A stretch of 64,000 bases of DNA from Pseudomonas sivasensis (lineage in GTDB: Bacteria > Pseudomonadota > Gammaproteobacteria > Pseudomonadales > Pseudomonadaceae): contig NZ_JAAOWU010000004.1 of the NCBI RefSeq assembly GCF_013778505.1, forward strand, positions 1-64,000. Direction: 5' to 3'. A program made the position numbers and the translations under genes. A model generated the notes under the pieces. It was not told the origin of the DNA. It saw nothing but the letters and a program-made list of their open reading frames with translations, and did no database searches. Each line of letters begins with the position of its first letter. Positions within the stretch are counted from its first letter, which is position 1. Of this stretch, positions 44,938 to 53,804 are shown piece after piece.

Positions 44938-46935
44938 ATGAACCCCGTATCGCCACATGCCCAACTTGACTGGGACGACCAGGGACGCCCGCGTTCGCGG
45001 GTCTTCGACGACGTGTACTTCTCCGATCAGTCGGGCCTGGACGAAACCCGTTATGTGTTCCTTGAACAGAACCACCTGCAACAGCGCTTTGCCGCGCTTC
45101 CCGTGGGCGGACGATTGGTGATTGGCGAGACCGGCTTTGGTACCGGGTTGAATTTCCTGTGTGCCTGGCAGTTGTTTGATCAGCACGCCGTGTCCGGCGC
45201 CCGCCTGCACTTTGTCAGCGTGGAGAAGTACCCCCTGAGCCACGCCGACCTGCAACGTGCTCTGGCCCTGTGGCCAGAACTCAAGCCCTGGGCCGAGCAG
45301 TTGCTGGCGCAGTATGTCGCCATCCACCAGGGCTTCCAGCGTCTGGTGCTGGACAATGGCCGCGTCACCCTGACCCTGTTGATCGGTGATGCTCTGGAGC
45401 AGCTACCGCAACTGGATGCGCAGATCGACGCGTGGTTTCTCGACGGTTTCGCCCCGGCGAAAAACCCCGACATGTGGACCGCCGAGCTGTTTGCCGAGCT
45501 GGCACGCCTGGCCGCGCCGGGTTCGACCATCAGCACCTTCACCAGCACCGGCTGGGTGCGGCGCCTGATCAACGCCGCCGGGTTCAAGATGAAGCGCACG
45601 CCGGGGATTGGCCACAAGTGGGAAATCCTGCGCGGCGAGTTCCTTGGCTGGCCGGCGGAGACACCCGCGCCGGCTGCCATCAAACCCTGGTTCGCGCGAC
45701 CACCTGCATTTAACGGCGAGCGCCGCGCCCTGGTGATCGGCGGCGGCCTCGCCGGTTGCGCCAGCGCGGCCAGCCTGGCGGCGCGCGGCTGGCAGGTCAG
45801 CCTGCTGGAACGCCACGCCGGCTTGGCCGAAGAGGCATCGGGCAACCCGCAAGGCGTGCTGTACCTCAAGCTATCGGCCCACGGCACAGCGTTGTCGCAG
45901 ATGATCGTCAGTGGCTTCGGCCACACCCGGCGCCTGTTGGAGCAGTTGCAACGCGGGGTGGATTGGGACGGCTGCGGCGTGCTGCAACTGGCCTTCAATG
46001 CCAAGGAAGCCGAACGCCAGGCGCAATTGGCGCAGGCGTTTGCTCCGGACCTGCTGCATCTGCTGGACAAGGATCAGGCCCAGGTCCGGGCCGGCATCGC
46101 GTTGCAAACCGGCGGGCTGTTTTTCCCTGAAGGTGGCTGGGTGCATCCGCCCGCACTGTGCCAGTGGCAAGCCACACAACCGGGTGTTGAGTTGCTGGCC
46201 CATCGTGACGTACTGCAACTGCGCAAAGTCGACGACCACTGGCAGGCCTGGGACGGTGAAACCCTGCTGGCCAGCGCGCCGGTGGTGGTGCTGGCGGGCG
46301 CCGCCGACGTCACGCGGTTTGCCGCCTGTGCGGAGCTGCCACTCAAACGCATCCGCGGGCAGATCACACGCCTGCCGCAAACCGCCGCCAGCGCAGCGCT
46401 GAGCAGCGTGGTGTGCGCCGAAGGCTACGTGGCACCGGCTCGCCTGGGCGAACATACCCTGGGCGCCAGCTTTGATTTCAAAAGCCAGGACCTCACGCCC
46501 ACCGCCGCCGAGCACGCGGGCAACCTGGCGCTGCTGCACGAGATCTCCCCAGACCTGGTTCAGCGCCTGCACGCCGACGCCCTCCCGGCCGAGGACCTTG
46601 AGGGTCGCGCCGCCTTCCGCTGCACCAGCCCCGACTACCTGCCGATTGTCGGCCCGCTGGCAGACAGCGCGACGTTCGCCGACACCTACGCCGCGCTGCG
46701 CAAGGACGCCCGCCACGTGCCGCAGGCGCCGTGCCCGTGGCTCGACGGCCTGTACGTCAACAGCGGCCACGGTTCGCGCGGGTTGATTACCGCACCGCTA
46801 TGCGGCGAGCTGCTCGCCGCCTGGCTGCACGACGAACCGCTGCCACTGCCGCGCAGCGTGGCCGAGGCGTGTCACCCCAATCGCTTCGCGGTGCGCGCGC
46901 TGGTGCGCAGCAACGTGAACACGCCCGCGCGCTGA
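44938..46935 (+). CDS. mnmC: bifunctional tRNA mnm5s2U biosynthesis protein MnmC
   Basis: A 665-residue two-domain enzyme. I use ATG 44938; a TTG two codons upstream is possible. The N-terminal methyltransferase (MnmC2) has IGETGFGTGLNFL and IDAWFLDGFAPAKNPDMW; the C-terminal FAD oxidase (MnmC1) has ALVIGGGLAGCASAASLAARGWQVSLLER and EASGNPQG. It removes the carboxymethyl group and methylates to give mnm5s2U34 in tRNAs for Lys, Glu and Gln. This housekeeping gene sits on the opposite strand between two giant toxin-like paralogues, with only 9 bases to the second. Confidence 0.95.
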   Translation: MNPVSPHAQLDWDDQGRPRSRVFDDVYFSDQSGLDETRYVFLEQNHLQQRFAALPVGGRLVIGETGFGTGLNFLCAWQLFDQHAVSGARLHFVSVEKYPLSHADLQRALALWPELKPWAEQLLAQYVAIHQGFQRLVLDNGRVTLTLLIGDALEQLPQLDAQIDAWFLDGFAPAKNPDMWTAELFAELARLAAPGSTISTFTSTGWVRRLINAAGFKMKRTPGIGHKWEILRGEFLGWPAETPAPAAIKPWFARPPAFNGERRALVIGGGLAGCASAASLAARGWQVSLLERHAGLAEEASGNPQGVLYLKLSAHGTALSQMIVSGFGHTRRLLEQLQRGVDWDGCGVLQLAFNAKEAERQAQLAQAFAPDLLHLLDKDQAQVRAGIALQTGGLFFPEGGWVHPPALCQWQATQPGVELLAHRDVLQLRKVDDHWQAWDGETLLASAPVVVLAGAADVTRFAACAELPLKRIRGQITRLPQTAASAALSSVVCAEGYVAPARLGEHTLGASFDFKSQDLTPTAAEHAGNLALLHEISPDLVQRLHADALPAEDLEGRAAFRCTSPDYLPIVGPLADSATFADTYAALRKDARHVPQAPCPWLDGLYVNSGHGSRGLITAPLCGELLAAWLHDEPLPLPRSVAEACHPNRFAVRALVRSNVNTPAR

Positions 46936-46944
46936 TCGCCGCCG

Positions 46945-49900
46945 CTACAGCGGCGCCAGCGTGCACACCGGGCTCGCGTCCTCCGATTGCAGCGCCTCGC
47001 GGGTCAGGCGCTCCAGTTCGGTCCTTTCGGCTTGTTGCTGCTCGCGCAGGATTTCGTCCATGCGGTCGCGGTACTCGCCGTCGGCCAGGCTGGTGCTGCG
47101 CTCAAACACGTCGAGCATGCGCTGGTCGAACGGCTCGTTCATGCTTTCGAACGCGTGCTCGAAAGAGCGTTTGAGGTAACGCACCCAGAACGGCAGATCC
47201 ATCAGAAAGCTCAGCAGTTCAGGCGACAGTTCGTCGGCCTTGACCTGCACCTCCGCCGAGTTCAATGCCTGTGGCGTGACCCCGGCCAGGCGCGAAAACC
47301 GCATATGGCGCGGTTGCCCCGGCAAATAAAACCGATCAACCAGCCCGGTCCGGTACGCGAGGCTGACTTCCAGCGGGTCCGTGCCGGGGTGCTGCGCACT
47401 GTGCACGCGGGCCATGCGTTCAAGGCGGTCCAACCGAAACAGGCCACGGCCCAGGCGCAACAGCCATTTGGAATCGAGGATGCCGTTTTCCACCTGTTGC
47501 GAGGCCTCGTGGATTTCCACGATCACTTCCAGGTCGCTGAAACTCACCGCGGCGGCGTCGTCGCAATTCAATGGGGTGGCGGCGCGCTCGAAGATCTCCG
47601 CGCGCAAGCGCGTGTCGTCACCGGCGGCCTGCAGCACGCGCCAGACCCTGCGCGTCATGTCTTCACGCACATTCATGGAGTCCGCCGTGCCACCCAGCTC
47701 CGAGAGCAGCTTGAACAGGCCATCCGAACGCGGTTCATCCCTGAGGCCCTGCCAGGTGGAGATGCTGCGCGAATCGCGCGGCAAGCGCTCGTTCAGCCAC
47801 AATTCGCGGGCTTTCTGCTCGTTGAGGCGGGTGATGTCGTCTTCCAGGTAGCCCATGCCCACGCCGACACTGTTGCGATACTTGAGCAGCAGTTCACGGC
47901 TGCGCTGGCCCAGGGGGTTGTGTCGCAGGTTAATGACTTCGCCCACCCTCCGAGGGGCAGTGAACAGCCAGTCGGGCAACGCCACGATATCGTTCTCACG
48001 CAGATCGACATGTTCCAGGTAGGGAATCCCCAGCAGCCCGCCCGGCATCTCCTTCAACCGGCAATTGCGCAGCGCGAGGGTGCGCAGCTCTAACATCCGG
48101 TTAATCGGCGGCGGGTCCACCAGAGGGTTGTTGTTCAGATTGAGCAGCCTGAGGTTCTTGAGGTTGCCGAGTTTGGCGTGGGTATGTTCGGTCAATTGCA
48201 GGCGGTTGTTATCCAGGTACAACACCTGGAGTTGGGGCATGTGCGACAGCACTTCGGGCAAGCGCGTGATTTGGTTGCCGGTGAGTTCCACAGTTCGAGC
48301 CTGCTTGAAGTGCTTGAGGAAATACGCCACCTCGTCGCCCAGCTCCATGTGGTTCAACGACACCCACTGGACATGATCAAAGTTGGCCCCGGGCGGCAAG
48401 GTAGGCAACGTGCCCAATGCCATGCCATCGAGCATCAGGCCGGGCACCCGCACGCCAATGACGCCTTCGGGCAACATTGAAGCGTACTGCCAGCTGCGCT
48501 CAATCGCCTGCAAGGCTTGCAGACGACTGAGACGATAGTCCGCCGAGGTGTACGCCGAAGTCGATTCGACCCGCTCACTGGCCCAGACTTTCAAGGTGCG
48601 ATGCAGGTGTTCAAATTGCACTTCCAAGGCTTTGACCGCCTGGGCGCGGGACAGGTGATCAGTGCCCAGCCCTTGCAGGAATGTCGCGATGCGCGAATCG
48701 TCGAACAACGGGTAGAGCCTGCGGACCCGGCGCACTAGAGCGGAGGGAAATTCAGGCGGCTCCGTCCCTAGGGCCTGGACGCAGGACGCCGGCAGCTCGC
48801 TGGGCACTGCCCGCTCGGGCCAGACAAGCCGCGTGACCGGCTTGCGCGCCTTCTGCGCTTGGGCAATCACGCGAAAACGCAACTGGCTGGGGGTCTGCAC
48901 ATCCATATCCAACAAGTCGCGGGCAGGCACGGCATCGCAAATGGCGTGGTAAAGACCTTCGCGGCCCTGACTCATGGGACCCAGCGGCGCACCCTGAGCA
49001 TCAAATGCGCGGTAGTTTTCACCGACCTTGACCAGCGTGCGCCGAGTCTCGGCGGCATCACTTCCCGCCTCGGCCAGCGGCCGCCCCACCAGGCTGGCGT
49101 CGCGCAGTTGCAGGCGCAGCGTCGCCGGCCAGCGTTCCAGGCTCGGGACCAGGCCGAAGACCACGCGCAGCGTCGCTTCGTTGGCGAGCTCGGGCAGATA
49201 CAAGCCCAACAACGCCTGATCTTCGGTCAGCGTGTCCAGTGTCTGGCGCGCCTGCTGGGCCACTCGCAGCGGCACCCGCCCGGTCTGGCGCAGATGCAAG
49301 CGATCGGCCGCCGAGGCCTGGTCCATGATTTCCCACGCCAAGCGCCGTGGCAGCTGGGGGAAATGGCCCTTGAGCAAACCATGATCGGTCTGATCGATGA
49401 CCTCGCCATACTGGTACAGCGCTTCGTAAATGTGGCGGTGGCTGTAAGCGAGGGCCGCCAACAAGCGCTGCTTCATCACGTCCTGCTCTGCGCCAGCCTC
49501 TACCGCGCCACCCAACAGAAACGCCTTGTCGTCCTTGTCGAACGCGGCCAGCGCCGTCGACATTATTTCGCCGGCCCTCATCTGTTGCTCGGTAATGTGA
49601 ATACTCATGTCTTCGTAGTCGAACGGCGCCGTGTCGGGGTAGCGCTCGATCAGGTTGCCGTCCTTGTCCAGCACCTCGAAAAACCGCCCCTGGGGCCAGC
49701 CCTTCATGAGCGGTAGAGCCAGTAACTGCGCTTGGGCGGTAGCGCGGTCGAGCGGCGCATCGTGCTCCATCTGCCAGCGCAGATCGCGGACTTTCTGGTT
49801 CTGCCGGAAGCGCACCACGCAGTCACGAAAACGCTCCGACAGTGTGCGGTTTTGCCGAACCAGTTGCTGCAAGTGCGCAAGCCGGGTGTCAGTGATGGCC

Positions 49901-51774
49901 GTGATGTCTTGCAAGTGCCCAGTCGGCAGCGCCTCAAGACTTGGGTCGAGGCGCTGCAAAATATAGTCGGGATCGTCCCACGGCTGCGCGTGCTCAAACG
50001 TGAACTGCCAACCGCCTTGGTGGTTATGCCGCAGCAAGGGTCGATAGGCATCGGCACGCTTCGGATGCCGGGCGCGCCAGGCACCAAACTGGTCATCGTA
50101 GGCAACGGAATAGAACCCGCCGTCGACCTTCACAAAGGATTGGCCATAGGCCTGATACACACCTTTGGCATTCGCCGGAACGCCTTTGAGCTCCAGCGAC
50201 TGACGGTATGGCGTCTTGTTGTTGCGCCACAGGCGCACGCGGTCGTCCGCGAGCTTGACGGCTTCCATCTGGTCAAAAAACTCCGGGGAGTTTTTCAGTG
50301 CGCGCCGAGCCGCGCCCACCACCTTGGCTCCCGCGGCAAACAGCGCCATGGAGGCAATGTTCTGCGCGACGTTGATCAGGTGCTCAAGGGCCTGGGCGTT
50401 GTCATGGTGCGACCAGTCCTCGACGCCCTCGAACACCTCGCCCAGCAACTGCCCCACCGCCACCCCCATCATCAGTTGCCCCAGCACCGGCACCACCAGC
50501 CCGGCGAGGTTAAGCAAGGTCAAACCGGCATCCAGATAATTCTGTAGACGCTGTTGGCGCGCGTCCTCGTCGACCTGCGCGACCGGCACCGCCAGTACGA
50601 CTGCATCCAGTTGCAGCTTGCCGACGCAGCTGTTGAAAAAGAACTCGGTCAGGTTGCCGGTGGCTGGCAAGAGCGCCATCGGCTCCAGGGATTTATTGCG
50701 ATCAAACTGCTCGAAAAAACTGAAGCGCTCCGACTCGTCCAAGTAGCGCGTAAAGCTGTTGCGATAGCTCGTCACTTGCAGTTTCAGGGTCAGGTAGGTG
50801 GTGAAGTCCTGCCACGTCGGGTATTCGAACACGGGCCGCACCGGTTCGTTGGGCATATACACCACCACCGGACCCACGAGTGCGTTGCCGGGCGAATCGC
50901 CGCGAAACACCAGCGCGTTCCAGATGCACGCATTGCGAATGTTCAGGCCGTGCCATACCAGCGGGCGCCCATCGAACAATAAATGGCTGAGCTCGCTGGC
51001 CGGCCTGGCGCTGCTGATCACCTGCAACAGCAGGCGGTAGGTCGACTCGCTGATGTCACCTTTGGCACAGGCGATGTGCAGGTCGACGTTCATGTCACTG
51101 CAACGGGATTGGCCGATGTCCTCGACCGCCGGGTTGTAGCCGCGTCCAAGCGCCACCACGCCCTCACCCGGCTGCGGCAGATTGAACACATTGCGCAGGT
51201 AAGCCTGATAGGCCCCGCCCAGGTCGAGTTCGCGGCAGTAACCGGCAAACTCATGGGCCTTGAGGCCCTTCAGCACCTGGCGCCGGGGCCCGAACCGAAT
51301 CTGCGCAGTGCGTGGCAGCCCATCGGGTTCGGCGCGTTCCTGCGGGAAATTCTGCATCGCCGCCTGCAACAGACTGTGTTGCTCAACGTGCGCGGTGCTG
51401 ATCACCAAACCGCCCAGATCAGGGCTGACGCCGCTGATCGTGCGCCGGGGGATTTCCAGCAGGTCGTACTCGACGTCCAGATAGCTGAAGCCCTCGCCGG
51501 CCAGAAAGGTCTTGAGCCGCTCCCTGCAAAAGGCATCGAGCGGCGTCAGTTTCTTCAGTAGCCGGGCCGCGCGTTCACGGGCACGGCGGCCTTGGCTGTA
51601 GCTTTCGTCGATGGCGCTGAGCAATTCCGGCGAGGTCTTGAGCATCCAGGTCGGCAGGGTGTCGTGCAGCACCTGGGCCTTGTCCAGGTCGCCGCTCAGA
51701 TCCAGGAGTGCGCCCAGCAATTGATCCTGGGTCAAAGGCTCGGTGGCTTGAGCCAGGGTTTGGGGGTGTGTCAT
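46945..51774 (-). CDS. giant LRR/NEL-type E3 ubiquitin ligase-like protein, paralogue 2
   Basis: About 1,609 residues from ATG 51774 (AAGGAC upstream). It matches paralogue 1 along its whole length: same N-terminal DUF6543-like half, the hydrophobic segment TLLNLAGLVVPVLGQLMMG, LRRs such as ARTVELTGNQITRLPEVL and LRLLNLNNNPL, and the C-terminal NEL-like domain with CDDA at Cys1404 as the C-x-D motif. Shared landmarks include VVYMPNEP, LGRGLFRL, DPLEVSLAYR and LPGQP.HMR. The two copies are diverged, so the duplication is old. Function as for paralogue 1 is inferred. Confidence 0.82.
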   Translation of the reverse strand: MTHPQTLAQATEPLTQDQLLGALLDLSGDLDKAQVLHDTLPTWMLKTSPELLSAIDESYSQGRRARERAARLLKKLTPLDAFCRERLKTFLAGEGFSYLDVEYDLLEIPRRTISGVSPDLGGLVISTAHVEQHSLLQAAMQNFPQERAEPDGLPRTAQIRFGPRRQVLKGLKAHEFAGYCRELDLGGAYQAYLRNVFNLPQPGEGVVALGRGYNPAVEDIGQSRCSDMNVDLHIACAKGDISESTYRLLLQVISSARPASELSHLLFDGRPLVWHGLNIRNACIWNALVFRGDSPGNALVGPVVVYMPNEPVRPVFEYPTWQDFTTYLTLKLQVTSYRNSFTRYLDESERFSFFEQFDRNKSLEPMALLPATGNLTEFFFNSCVGKLQLDAVVLAVPVAQVDEDARQQRLQNYLDAGLTLLNLAGLVVPVLGQLMMGVAVGQLLGEVFEGVEDWSHHDNAQALEHLINVAQNIASMALFAAGAKVVGAARRALKNSPEFFDQMEAVKLADDRVRLWRNNKTPYRQSLELKGVPANAKGVYQAYGQSFVKVDGGFYSVAYDDQFGAWRARHPKRADAYRPLLRHNHQGGWQFTFEHAQPWDDPDYILQRLDPSLEALPTGHLQDITAITDTRLAHLQQLVRQNRTLSERFRDCVVRFRQNQKVRDLRWQMEHDAPLDRATAQAQLLALPLMKGWPQGRFFEVLDKDGNLIERYPDTAPFDYEDMSIHITEQQMRAGEIMSTALAAFDKDDKAFLLGGAVEAGAEQDVMKQRLLAALAYSHRHIYEALYQYGEVIDQTDHGLLKGHFPQLPRRLAWEIMDQASAADRLHLRQTGRVPLRVAQQARQTLDTLTEDQALLGLYLPELANEATLRVVFGLVPSLERWPATLRLQLRDASLVGRPLAEAGSDAAETRRTLVKVGENYRAFDAQGAPLGPMSQGREGLYHAICDAVPARDLLDMDVQTPSQLRFRVIAQAQKARKPVTRLVWPERAVPSELPASCVQALGTEPPEFPSALVRRVRRLYPLFDDSRIATFLQGLGTDHLSRAQAVKALEVQFEHLHRTLKVWASERVESTSAYTSADYRLSRLQALQAIERSWQYASMLPEGVIGVRVPGLMLDGMALGTLPTLPPGANFDHVQWVSLNHMELGDEVAYFLKHFKQARTVELTGNQITRLPEVLSHMPQLQVLYLDNNRLQLTEHTHAKLGNLKNLRLLNLNNNPLVDPPPINRMLELRTLALRNCRLKEMPGGLLGIPYLEHVDLRENDIVALPDWLFTAPRRVGEVINLRHNPLGQRSRELLLKYRNSVGVGMGYLEDDITRLNEQKARELWLNERLPRDSRSISTWQGLRDEPRSDGLFKLLSELGGTADSMNVREDMTRRVWRVLQAAGDDTRLRAEIFERAATPLNCDDAAAVSFSDLEVIVEIHEASQQVENGILDSKWLLRLGRGLFRLDRLERMARVHSAQHPGTDPLEVSLAYRTGLVDRFYLPGQPRHMRFSRLAGVTPQALNSAEVQVKADELSPELLSFLMDLPFWVRYLKRSFEHAFESMNEPFDQRMLDVFERSTSLADGEYRDRMDEILREQQQAERTELERLTREALQSEDASPVCTLAPL

Positions 51775-52028
51775 CGGCAAGCGTCCTTGAGTTAGCGAAT
51801 GAGGACTGCCGACACTAAACCGGCGATGTCGGACAAAAGCGGTATAAAAACCCCGCTTGCTGCGCTGCGGTTTTGCGTAGGCGCCTGGCTGATGCGCGAC
51901 CTACGGCCTTTTGCCTTATAACAGATTGATCTAAAACTCCGCCGATGCACCCCGGTCAGTTTCTGGGTACCCGCCATTTGTGCGCGGTGACCTTTTCTCT
52001 CCCCAACGGAAAAACCGGTAAGGAATTT

Positions 52029-53801
52029 ATGTGCGGATTAGCTGGCGAGTTACGTTTCGATCACCAACCTGCCGACCTGGCAGCGGTGGAGCGAATCACC
52101 CATCACTTGGCGCCACGCGGCCCTGACGCGTGGGGCTTCCATGCCCAAGGGCCGATTGCCCTGGGCCATCGACGCCTGAAAATCATGGACCTGTCGGACG
52201 GCTCCGCCCAACCGATGGTCGACGCCCAATTGGGCCTGTCCCTGGCGTTCAACGGCGCGATTTATAACTTTCCGGAATTGCGTGAAGAGCTGGAAGCCCT
52301 TGGCTACGCCTTCTATTCCGGTGGTGACACCGAAGTGCTGCTCAAGGGTTACCACGCCTGGGGCGAAGCGCTGTTGCCCAAGCTCAATGGCATGTTCGCC
52401 TTCGCCATCTGGGAACGCGACGCCCAGCGCCTGTTCATCGCCCGTGACCGTCTCGGCGTAAAACCCCTGTACCTGTCGCGCACCGGTCAGCGCCTGCGCT
52501 TTGCCTCGGCATTGCCGGCGCTGCTCAAGGGCGGCGATATCAACCCGATCCTCGATCCGGTAGCGCTCAATCACTACCTGAACTTCCACGCCGTGGTGCC
52601 GGCGCCGCGCACCTTGCTGGCAGGCATCGAAAAACTGCCGCCAGCGAGCTGGATGCGCATCGACGCCAATGGCAACACCGAACAGAAAACCTGGTGGACG
52701 CTGCCATACGGTCCCCATGAGGACGAGAAAAACCTCACGCTGGAAGACTGGACCAACCGCGTACTCGACAGCACCCGCGAAGCCGTGGCGATCCGTCAAC
52801 GTGCTGCCGTGGATGTCGGCGTATTGCTCTCCGGCGGTGTGGATTCAAGCATGCTCGTTGGCCTGCTGCGCGAAGTCGGCGTGCAGGATCTGTCCACCTT
52901 CTCCATCGGTTTTGAAGACGCCGGTGGCGAGGCAGGCAACGAGTTCCAATACTCCGACCTGATCGCCAAGCACTACGGCACCCGTCATCACCAATTGCGC
53001 ATCGCCGAAAGCGAGATCATCGATCAACTCCCAGCCGCCTTCCGCGCCATGAGTGAACCGATGGTCAGCCACGACTGTATCGCCTTCTACCTGCTATCGC
53101 GGGAAGTGGCCAAGCATTGCAAAGTGGTGCAGAGCGGCCAGGGCGCCGACGAACTGTTCGCCGGTTACCACTGGTACCCGCACGTCGACGGCGCCAGCGA
53201 CCCGTATGCCGCCTACCGCGAGGCGTTCTTCGACCGCAGCTACGACGACTATGCAGCCACCGTCGCGCCCAAATGGCTGACCGCCAACGACGCCGCCGGC
53301 GACTTCGTACGCGAACATTTCGCCATGCCCGGCGCCGATGCGGCAGTGGACAAGGCTTTGCGCCTGGACAGCACGGTGATGCTGGTGGACGACCCGGTCA
53401 AACGCGTCGACAACATGACCATGGCCTGGGGCCTCGAAGCTCGCACGCCGTTCCTGGATTACCGACTGGTGGAACTGTCGGCACGCGTGCCGGGCAAGTT
53501 CAAGTTGCCCGACGGCGGCAAGCAAGTGCTCAAAGAGGCGGCACGCCGGGTGATTCCGAGCGAAGTCATCGACCGCAAGAAAGGTTACTTCCCGGTGCCC
53601 GGCCTCAAGCATTTGCAAGGCGACACCCTCAACTGGGTGCGTGAATTGCTGCTGGACCCGAGCCAGGATCGCGGCCTGTTCAACCCGGCCATGCTTGACC
53701 GCTTGCTGACCGACCCCCAAGGCCAATTGACCCCGTTGCGCGGCTCCAAGCTGTGGCAATTGGCAGCGCTGAACCTGTGGCTCAGCGAACAAGGAATCTG
53801 A
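52029..53801 (+). CDS. N-acetylglutaminylglutamine amidotransferase (asparagine-synthetase family)
   Basis: A 590-residue AsnB-like enzyme. The start at ATG 52029 (AGGAATTT before it) makes Cys2 the required N-terminal glutaminase nucleophile (MCGLAGE). The glutaminase domain runs to about residue 200, followed by the synthetase domain with the pyrophosphate loop LLSGGVDSSMLVGL and GQGADELFAGYHWY. In NAGGN-forming bacteria this gene amidates N-acetylglutaminylglutamine, and it is paired with the GNAT/ATP-grasp gene four bases downstream. The pair makes a compatible solute under osmotic stress. The name asnO is used for it in P. aeruginosa. Confidence 0.9.
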   Translation: MCGLAGELRFDHQPADLAAVERITHHLAPRGPDAWGFHAQGPIALGHRRLKIMDLSDGSAQPMVDAQLGLSLAFNGAIYNFPELREELEALGYAFYSGGDTEVLLKGYHAWGEALLPKLNGMFAFAIWERDAQRLFIARDRLGVKPLYLSRTGQRLRFASALPALLKGGDINPILDPVALNHYLNFHAVVPAPRTLLAGIEKLPPASWMRIDANGNTEQKTWWTLPYGPHEDEKNLTLEDWTNRVLDSTREAVAIRQRAAVDVGVLLSGGVDSSMLVGLLREVGVQDLSTFSIGFEDAGGEAGNEFQYSDLIAKHYGTRHHQLRIAESEIIDQLPAAFRAMSEPMVSHDCIAFYLLSREVAKHCKVVQSGQGADELFAGYHWYPHVDGASDPYAAYREAFFDRSYDDYAATVAPKWLTANDAAGDFVREHFAMPGADAAVDKALRLDSTVMLVDDPVKRVDNMTMAWGLEARTPFLDYRLVELSARVPGKFKLPDGGKQVLKEAARRVIPSEVIDRKKGYFPVPGLKHLQGDTLNWVRELLLDPSQDRGLFNPAMLDRLLTDPQGQLTPLRGSKLWQLAALNLWLSEQGI

Positions 53802-53804
53802 TTG

